Assembly: GCF_947507565.1 (NCBI RefSeq)
Contig: NC_089191.1
Span: 2,274,240-2,338,239, forward strand
Source: Oscarella lobularis
Taxonomy: Eukaryota; Porifera; Homoscleromorpha; Homosclerophorida; Oscarellidae
Direction of reading: 5' to 3'
DNA: 64,000 nt
The position numbers were made by a program, and so were the translations under genes. The notes beneath the pieces are model-generated. The model ran no database searches. It was not told the DNA's origin and worked only from the letters and a program-made list of their open reading frames with translations. Positions 61,726 to 64,000 of the stretch are shown here, piece by piece (the first letter of the stretch is position 1; the number at the start of each line of letters is the position of its first letter).

Positions 61726-64000
61726 TATGTTGGAGGTCTCTCTAATACCATACGACAGATATTGGAGGTCTCTCTATTACCATACGAAAGATATTTGAGG
61801 TCTCCTTAGTACCATACGAACAGATATTGGAGGTCTCCCTATTACCATACGGTAGATATTTGAGGTGTCCTTAGTACCATACGACCGATATTGGTGGTCT
61901 CTCTAATACAATACCATACGACACATATTGGATTTCTCCCTAGTACCATACGACAGATATTGGAGGTCTCCTTAGTACCATACGGTAGATATTTGAGGTC
62001 TCCTTAGTACCATACGACAGATGTTGGAGGTCTCCCTAGTACCGTACGGTTTATATTGGAGGTCTCTCTAATACCATACCACAGATATTTGAGGTCTCCT
62101 TAGTACCATGCAACAGATATTGGAGGTCTCTCTAATACCATACGACAGATATTGGAGGTCTCTCTAATACCATACGACAGATATTGGAGGTCTCCCTAGT
62201 ACCATACGACAGATATTGGAGGTCTCTCTAATACCATACGACAGATATTGGAGGTCTCTCTAATACAATACGACAGATATTGGAGGTCTCTCTAATACCA
62301 TACGACAAATATTGGAGGTCTCCCTATTACCATACGGTAGATATTTAAGGTGTCCTTAGTACCATACGACCGATATTGGAGGTCTCTCTAATACCATACG
62401 ACAGATATTGGAGGTCTCCTGAGTACCAGACGACAGATACTGGAGGTCTCTGTAATACCATACGACAGATATTGGAGGTCTCTCTAATACCATACGACAG
62501 ATATTGGAGGTCTCTCTAATACCATACGACAAATATTGGAGGTCTCTCTAATACCATACGACAGATATTGGAGGTCTCTCTAATATACAATACGACAGAT
62601 ATTGGAGGTCTCTCTAATACCATACGACAGATATTGGATTTCTCTCTAACACCATACGACAGATATTGGAGGTCTCTCTAATACCATACGACAGATATTA
62701 GAGGTCTTCTTAGTACCTTACGGCAGATATTGGAGGTCTCTCTAATATACATTACGACAGATATTGGAGTTCTCTCTTAGACCATACGACAGATATTGGA
62801 GGTCTCCTTAGTACCATGCGACAGATATTGGAGGTCTCTCTGATACCATACGACAGATATTGGAGGTCTCTCTAATACCATACGACAGATATTGGAGGTC
62901 TCCCTAGTACCATACGACAGATATTGGAGGTCTCTCTAATACCATACGACAGATATTGGAGGTCTCTCTAATACCATACGACAAATATTGGAGGCCTCTC
63001 TAATACCATACGACAGATATTGGGGGTCTCCTTAGTACCATACGGAAGATATTGGAGGTCTTTCTAATACCATACGACAGATATTGGAAGTCTCCCTAAT
63101 ACCATACGACAGATATTGGAGGTCTCCTGAGTACCAGACGACAGATATTGGAGGTCTCTCTAATACCATACGACAGATATTGGAGGTCTCTCTAATACCA
63201 TACGACAGATATTGGAGGTCTCTCTAATACCATACGACAGATATTGGAGGTCTCTCTAATACCATACGACAAATATTGGAGGTGTCTCTAATACCATACG
63301 ACAGATATTGGAGGTCTCTCTAATATACAATACGACAGATATTGGAGGTCTCTGTAATACCATACGACAGATATTGGATTTCTCTCTATTACCATACGAC
63401 ACATATTGGAGGTCTCCCTAGTACCGTACGGTGGATAGTTGAGGTCTCCTTAGTACCATACGGCAGATATTGGAGGTCTCTCTAATATACAATACGACAG
63501 ATATTGGAGGTCTCTCTAATATTATACGACAGATATACGGATTTCTCTCTAATACCATACGGCAGATATTGGAGGTCTCCCTAGTACCATTCGACAGATT
63601 TTTTAGGTCTCTCTAATACCATACGACAGATATTGGAGGTCTCTCTAATACCATACGACAGATATTGGAGGTTTCTCTAATACCATACGACAGATATTGG
63701 AGGTCTCTCTAATACAATACGACAGATATTGGATGTCTCTCTAATACCATACGACAGATATTGGAGGTCTCTCTAATACCATACGTCAGATATTGGTGGT
63801 CTCCCTAGTACCGTACTGTAGATACTTGAGGTCTCCTTAGTACCATACGACAGATATTGGAGGTCTCTCTAATACCATACGACAGATATTGGAGGTCTCC
63901 CTAGTACCACGCGACAGATATTGGAGGTCTCTATAATACCATACTACAGATATTGGAGGTCTTTCTAATACCATACGACAGTTATTGGATTTCTCCCTAG
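61726..64000. repeat. 32-bp satellite, block 3 (runs off the window)
   Basis: Continuation of the same monomer after the second MITE, with more divergence and length variants (extra TA in CTAATATACAATACG at 62584, 62744, 63323 and 63484). The array is not finished at the window end. Confidence 0.97.

Noticed and set aside
17788-64000. CRISPR-like array
   Set aside because: The 32-bp units are directly contiguous with no unique spacers, and the setting is eukaryotic satellite DNA.
17788-64000. Calling the satellite a centromere or telomere
   Set aside because: No CENP-B-box-like word or TTAGGG/TTAGG-type run is seen. Array size alone does not prove centromere function.

Overview
This window is eukaryotic DNA made mostly of tandem repeats. 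About 72% of it (17788-64000) is one satellite with a 32-bp unit, in roughly 1,400 copies, interrupted only by two small TA-flanked inverted-repeat transposons. The first 17.8 kb is a patchwork of at least nine other tandem families, a twice-present solo LTR, and a small island of gene-like sequence. No bacterial or organellar features are visible. Short introns (about 45-65 bp) with GT/GC-AG ends and CTAAT/CTAAC branch-like motifs, an animal-type Golgi alpha-mannosidase II fragment and MORN repeats suggest a metazoan with a compact, intron-rich genome. The ends of the first transposon resemble elements I recall from demosponges, so a sponge is possible, but that is a low-confidence inference from memory.

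Layout: 1-2766, a 22-bp AT-rich repeat interrupted by a 15/16-bp palindromic repeat and a 2.2-kb pyrimidine-rich array. 2767-4837, 25-, 20-, 49- and 41-bp arrays, the 41-bp one nested inside the 49-bp one. 4838-8907, two versions of a composite cassette (49-bp repeat, 15/16-bp palindrome repeat, then a promoter/first-exon-like module) around a 21/24-bp array that holds two copies of one solo LTR. 8908-9663, CpG-rich non-repetitive sequence. 9664-13245, two copies of a larger composite: 15/16-bp repeat, palindromic TTCGAACG array, then a tandem array of exon-intron units. 13246-14370, a run of further small predicted exons ending near an AATAAA signal. 14371-17787, low-copy sequence with a MORN-repeat coding segment (+), a broken Golgi alpha-mannosidase II gene (-), two diverged copies of an exon-like segment and one orphan exon (+). 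17788-64000, the 32-bp satellite with several kinds of higher-order repeat.

The most unusual structure is at 10304-13245: about a dozen tandem copies of a ~154-bp unit made of a ~98-bp exon-like part and a ~56-bp intron-like part. Donor, branch-like and acceptor motifs are kept in nearly every copy while the reading frame is not. With the CRE/E-box module upstream at 8646-8907 and the ordinary-looking small exons and polyadenylation signal downstream, this looks like a plus-strand transcription unit whose middle has expanded by amplifying exon plus intron together. Very long open frames elsewhere in the arrays are by-products of repeat periods and base composition, not genes.
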